A DNA stretch of 64,000 nt from Sphaeramia orbicularis. Its lineage: Eukaryota; Chordata; Actinopteri; Kurtiformes; Apogonidae. Where the stretch lies: the NCBI RefSeq assembly GCF_902148855.1, contig NC_043969.1:30385853-30449852 (forward strand), read 5' to 3'. Shown here piece by piece: positions 59,945 through 64,000 of this stretch (position 1 is the stretch's first letter; every line of letters starts with the position of its first letter). The position numbers and the translations under genes are program-made. A model generated the notes under the pieces. The model made no database searches. It saw only the letters and a program-made list of their open reading frames with translations, and was not told where the DNA came from.

Positions 59945-60070
59945 TACAGGGATTTGCAAACGCAGAGCAACAGGTGTGCCATCTGTGAGCTCCATTAAAG
60001 TAATTTCACGAGCAATTACATCCAATTATGCATAAGGTGCATGGGAATACATTAGGATGTTTGTGATGCA
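59945..60070. promoter_or_regulatory. conserved non-coding element, copy C
   Basis: Third and best-kept copy: ACAGGGATTTG, GCAACAGGTGTG, CATTAAAGTAATTTCACGAG, CAATTA, ATGCATAAGGTGCATGGGAA. It lies directly downstream of the plch1 polyadenylation signals and upstream of the whole receptor array. Homeodomain-type and E-box words suggest a neuronal enhancer; this is inference. Confidence 0.55.
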
Positions 60071-60103
60071 CAGTGAATAAAATTTTAACTTTGCATCAAC
60101 ATT

Positions 60104-61375
60104 TTATTGTGTCAAACTTTATTGTTATTTAACAGAACAGAGCAGAAAAAACATGAAATGTGTTGAAATCAAATATTGCAGAATTTTATTGCATTGGTAG
60201 GAAAATGCTCACAGTCCTCTGATGAGCAGCAATACAAAGAAAAAAAAGGATGATTTAACACTGAAACAATAATAGAAAAACTGCAGTTTTACCACAGTCC
60301 CTTCCTTAGCATGGCCCTGTACGTTTGTTACTCTTTTTTTTTTACCATTTAGATATACAAAATAAAATAATAAACCAGAACCAACAAGAAATTATTTTGC
60401 AGTTTGTATCAAAGCAATTACAAAAATAAAAACCTTTAAACTCCAAATCTTTAAAATTTTCAATTATGTTTTTAAAGTCTACAAATCACAGAGAGCAACA
60501 AGTCCAAGCAGGGAGGTTTATGTACTGTATTGCACCCAATACAAGCAAGCCTATGTCCTCTGTTGTATCCAATGCAACTATTATTGTGCAAATGTTGAGC
60601 AATGCAACATCTATTGTATAAACTGGTGCATAGTCATGCTTGACATGTTCACAGGTAACATGCACAAACATACATGTAAATGTACAATTAGAACTGGATC
60701 TTGAGTAAAACCCATCTTAAAATAAAAACAATGAAAAGAATATTTACACACAACACAAACAAAGAAGTACCACTGAAAAGGAAGGAAGACTTAAATTTAA
60801 TATTTGAAAATATGAATCCAATATAATAAAAGTGGCTCTTTGACTATACTACACATTCATATGATACAAAAAAAAAACATTCCCTCTCAGCTTGAAACCA
60901 ATTTATCATTTTTTTTCTTCTTCTTCTTCTTTTTGCTTCATAGTCAGTGTACGCATTTTGACAGTAAATCACAAGGACAAAGATAACAAGTATCTGTACA
61001 ATCAGTCTAGGAACCCAATAAGAAGGAATCCAAGTTCCCGATTACATTTACACATTAAGCAGAATATCAACAATACACTGCCAGACTAGAAAGACCATTC
61101 ACTGAATAGACACACATTTCATACATAAATCCATGCTGTCACATCCAACCATGGATCACATGTGATGTTTAATTAATATCGTACAGACTATACTGTCTTC
61201 CAGAAATAGTCACTGAATAGGATTTCTTTAACTGTATTGAGGGTAAACTACTGCCCTGACCACATGAGAACAAAGACTGGTAAATATTCATTCCCTTATT
61301 CACATGTCTTGCGATGAAACTGAACATGAAGAACCACTACTTGATCCTTAAGCTCAGTTTACATTATAGTCAGAG
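60104..61375 (-). other. plch1: probable 3' UTR of plch1
   Basis: AT-rich, without genes. Minus-strand AATAAA signals occur at 60185-60190 and 60104-60109, followed toward lower coordinates by element C. A (TTC)n tract lies at about 60914-60931. The UTR length is inferred from these signals only. Confidence 0.5.
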
Positions 61376-64000
61376 CTACAGTCGAAGTAGAAAGTACACC
61401 TCAGGTTCCGACGCAGAATGCGAGGAGTTTGGAGTTGGAAGAGAGTCATCTGTATAATAACGGTCTCCATAGTGATCCCCATTTCCGTAACGCAATGACG
61501 TACAAGCTCCTTCAGGAAGCCCCCTGTCCTCCACACGACCAAGATAGCCTGCTATGTAAGAACCAGTAGAGTGACGGTTAGCTGGTGGATTTTGTGAAGC
61601 CGGTTTATTTCTTAATACCACCCCACCGATGCTGGCGGTATTACTTATCAGTACGCCGGCCCGGGGTTTTAGGGCCTCTTGCTGTCTTTCGCGGGCACGG
61701 CTGTTGATGTGACGTACTCGGCTTTGGCTGCGAGAAGACAGACGACGGGTGAGAAGTGGTGGGGAACCCTCTACGTTCTCAGGAGCACATGGGGCTAAGT
61801 TACTTGCATCTTGTTGGGATGCTGAGGATTTTGCTTCCTGATGCAGCTGTGGAGACTGAGGCCTGTCTCTGTCGTTGTCATCCCCTTCCAGACTGACCAG
61901 CTTGCGAAGTTGTGCAGTAAGTGGATCACAAGACTGTGACTGTAAAGATACTGTCCCCGTGGCACCCATCATCCTCTGCTTCCTCATTTGGGGCGTGATA
62001 AAACTCCGACTAATAATATTATATTTGCTCTGGAAGTTGCATGATATGTCTTCAGAGGTCAGATCTCCCAGAGACTTGGACTTACATTGACCTGGTGCTG
62101 TGTCTTTGGGATTAGATGGGGAACAAGTTGAGGAAGGACCTAAAGTCATCTTCAGTGAATATCTATTTTCAGGCTGTGACTGATGTCTATTATTATAAAG
62201 TGAAACAGTTTGGCTCCATGGCTGCTTTGCTGTGTATGACTGTGTTTGACTTTGTCTATGTGGATGAGGTTTGTGAAGAGCCGAGGCCTCTGATGTGGGT
62301 GTGATGCGGTTGTAGTCGACATGACTGTACATTGCATCAACCTCAGAAAAAGGAGAAGATAGAGCTTTGTCCCTACATGTGTTAACAGATACTGCAGAGT
62401 GGCCTGGGAGATTTTCAGCAGAGGAGGAACCATTTTGGAAGCATCTTACAGACTCTCTTTCCATCTCTTTATATCCTATTCTATCTTGGTTAGATTTGTT
62501 TAGCATCTGGCTGCCACAATAGTTTCTTTGTTGCGTGTAAGGCCTGTTAAAATCTCTCTTGTCACTGCCATTGTCATGATAGCTTCGGGGAACAGGGTAG
62601 CTGTTCAGATGGAATGGACTAGATTCGTAGGACCTACAGTCTACAGGTTTGTGGAAGGAAGAAGGTTGAGAGTTTGTCTGATGTTGATGGTCACTGGGCA
62701 GTTTGTATGAGGCTTGATTCATTGGAGAGGAATGTTGTGGAAACGGTACATGAGACACATGGGAAAGAGGCTGCTGCTGGGGGTCACAGAATGACGCAGG
62801 CTTCTTTTGATGGAAGTAACTGGTAGCTGTGTCAGTGTTTTGGTAAATAGCATGTCGTTTGGTTGGACTTGTGAGTCCCTTCCATGGGCTGCAATGTCGC
62901 GGTGATGCCAAAATCCTCTCTAATGGGTCCTCATCAACATTAATTTCTACCTCTGTAAAACCATTTTCAGCTGAGTCATAGAAATCCTGGTAACATTTGT
63001 CATTTAATGACAAGCCCATGTTTGCTGTGGAAGTATCTCGCTCTCGCTCTGATGTTAGTACTGGGGGATCGTACACCTCCTCATACACACTCTCTTCCTC
63101 CTGCTCAACTTCTACGCTTCCACTTTTCTTTATTTGCAAATGGCCTTTACCTAAACACTGATTGAGTTTTGCTGGTGAGGACCCTAAGGTGTTTGATGGG
63201 GTGCTTTCCGTACCATCTGCCTGAACACTGACTGTCTGTTTCTTCAGGTTGTACACTGATACAGGTGATAGGACCTCTTCATCCAGAATAGTATAGACCT
63301 CTTCAAGCTCAGCAGTTTCAGGGCTGGAAAAGTGAGTCTGAAGAGGTGGGTTTGTATGGGAAGTTTTGCACGGGGAAAGAACATGATTTGTTCTCTGAGC
63401 TTCCTTTTGAGGACTGACTGGATAATCCTTTTGAATAGGACTCTTGAGAGGAGATCTGAGATCTTGTAATACTTTCCCTGTGGAAGGCCTGAAGTTTGAG
63501 TGATGGGACGGGGTTCGATCATGAGATAATGCAAAATCATTCTGATCCACGGTGCTATCGAACTGGCCAATCAGAGCGGAGATAGAATCGCATGTGTCTT
63601 GTTCATTGTCTAAAGACACAGCATCAATGAGTCTAGAGATGGTGCTATCTTGCAAATAACCTGGACTTGTCAACACACAGTCTACACTGACAGGGGAACG
63701 AGGAGCTGCAGATGAAAGTGCAGAAGAGGACGATGAGGAGACTGATGGTGCCACTGTGAACATTGTGCTGTTTGATGAAGTTTCTGGTTTATCCGTTCTC
63801 ATCTGGCTGTTCATAGAAGGGGAACTGTAGGACAATTCATCTGTTCTTGTTGAGATGATCCTTGATTTGCTGATTGCATTATCTTTTGATGGGTAGTTAA
63901 CATAGTCCACTTCATTTGGCATCCTTCCTCTTCCAATAACCAGATAAGATGCCTCTTCTATTTGGTCCAGTTCTTTATTTCTGTGGATGCATGTCTTAGA
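61376..64000 (-). CDS. plch1: 3'-terminal coding exon of phospholipase C eta (plch1), partial
   Basis: One open frame from the window edge to a TAG at 61376-61378, about 874 residues. It continues upstream of 63922, reading IEEASYLVIGRGRMPNEVDY across the edge side, so the true start is outside. The protein is Ser/Pro/Gln-rich and mostly disordered, with acidic patches (VEQEEESVYEEVYDPP) and a basic stretch near the end (RSQSRVRHINSRARERQQEA). It ends SEPEVYFLLRL; from memory, LLRL is the PDZ-binding tail described for phospholipase C eta enzymes. Catalytic X/Y and C2 domains would lie in exons beyond the window. The enzyme hydrolyses phosphatidylinositol bisphosphate in neurons. Neighbouring OlfC genes fit the mme-OlfC-plch1 order, which is why I prefer plch1 over plch2. 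Confidence 0.8.
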   Translation of the reverse strand, partial: SKTCIHRNKELDQIEEASYLVIGRGRMPNEVDYVNYPSKDNAISKSRIISTRTDELSYSSPSMNSQMRTDKPETSSNSTMFTVAPSVSSSSSSALSSAAPRSPVSVDCVLTSPGYLQDSTISRLIDAVSLDNEQDTCDSISALIGQFDSTVDQNDFALSHDRTPSHHSNFRPSTGKVLQDLRSPLKSPIQKDYPVSPQKEAQRTNHVLSPCKTSHTNPPLQTHFSSPETAELEEVYTILDEEVLSPVSVYNLKKQTVSVQADGTESTPSNTLGSSPAKLNQCLGKGHLQIKKSGSVEVEQEEESVYEEVYDPPVLTSERERDTSTANMGLSLNDKCYQDFYDSAENGFTEVEINVDEDPLERILASPRHCSPWKGLTSPTKRHAIYQNTDTATSYFHQKKPASFCDPQQQPLSHVSHVPFPQHSSPMNQASYKLPSDHQHQTNSQPSSFHKPVDCRSYESSPFHLNSYPVPRSYHDNGSDKRDFNRPYTQQRNYCGSQMLNKSNQDRIGYKEMERESVRCFQNGSSSAENLPGHSAVSVNTCRDKALSSPFSEVDAMYSHVDYNRITPTSEASALHKPHPHRQSQTQSYTAKQPWSQTVSLYNNRHQSQPENRYSLKMTLGPSSTCSPSNPKDTAPGQCKSKSLGDLTSEDISCNFQSKYNIISRSFITPQMRKQRMMGATGTVSLQSQSCDPLTAQLRKLVSLEGDDNDRDRPQSPQLHQEAKSSASQQDASNLAPCAPENVEGSPPLLTRRLSSRSQSRVRHINSRARERQQEALKPRAGVLISNTASIGGVVLRNKPASQNPPANRHSTGSYIAGYLGRVEDRGLPEGACTSLRYGNGDHYGDRYYTDDSLPTPNSSHSASEPEVYFLLRL

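Overview
The window looks like a teleost fish nuclear genome, probably a percomorph. It is AT-rich and full of (CA)n and (TA)n microsatellites, Tc1/mariner and hAT elements and fish-type LINEs. It carries a tandem array of class C olfactory receptors (OlfC, the fish V2R-like family). All host genes recognised lie on the minus strand.

Layout by region. 0.5-1.7 kb: a 31-bp minisatellite. 3.2-56.3 kb: six complete OlfC gene units (3239-7138, 11097-15030, 22962-26972, 31716-35695, 45117-49470, 52295-56295), plus a seventh unit at 38.4-40.85 kb reduced to exon 1 and a 3' flank. 61.4 kb to the right edge: the large 3'-terminal coding exon of what I take to be plch1 (phospholipase C eta 1), ending in an LLRL PDZ-type tail. 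From memory, the fish OlfC cluster sits between neprilysin (mme) and plch1, so this would be the plch1-proximal end of that cluster.

Five OlfC genes splice by eye into uninterrupted proteins of 899-910 residues: signal peptide, Venus-flytrap ligand domain, nine-cysteine (NCD3G) linker, seven membrane helices. They use 11 coding exons. The usual V2R plan has 6, and the extra introns split canonical exons 2, 3 and 6. The unit nearest plch1 has lost the linker/TM intron exactly and carries a one-base deletion in its TM2 exon, so I call it a pseudogene. The transmembrane exons, and in four genes a 113-nt intron between them, are nearly identical. The ligand domains have diverged, including at family-C amino-acid contact positions.

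The intergenic spacers are themselves duplicated. 27-31.7 kb matches 40.9-45.1 kb; both hold the same broken L2/Jockey-type LINE, each with its own private MITE. 49.5-52.3 kb is an older copy without the LINE. Other mobile elements include a nested hAT complex at 17.2-21.5 kb, a solo LTR at 30.7-31.4 kb, a deleted mariner at 39.5-40.1 kb and two Tc1 remnants.

The most promising unexplained signals are three copies of a conserved non-coding element (about 2.3, 9.95 and 59.95 kb) placed outside and within the array, CTCF-like motifs, and a conserved TATA/5'-leader block upstream of the receptor genes. All coordinates, splice sites and alignments were made by eye.
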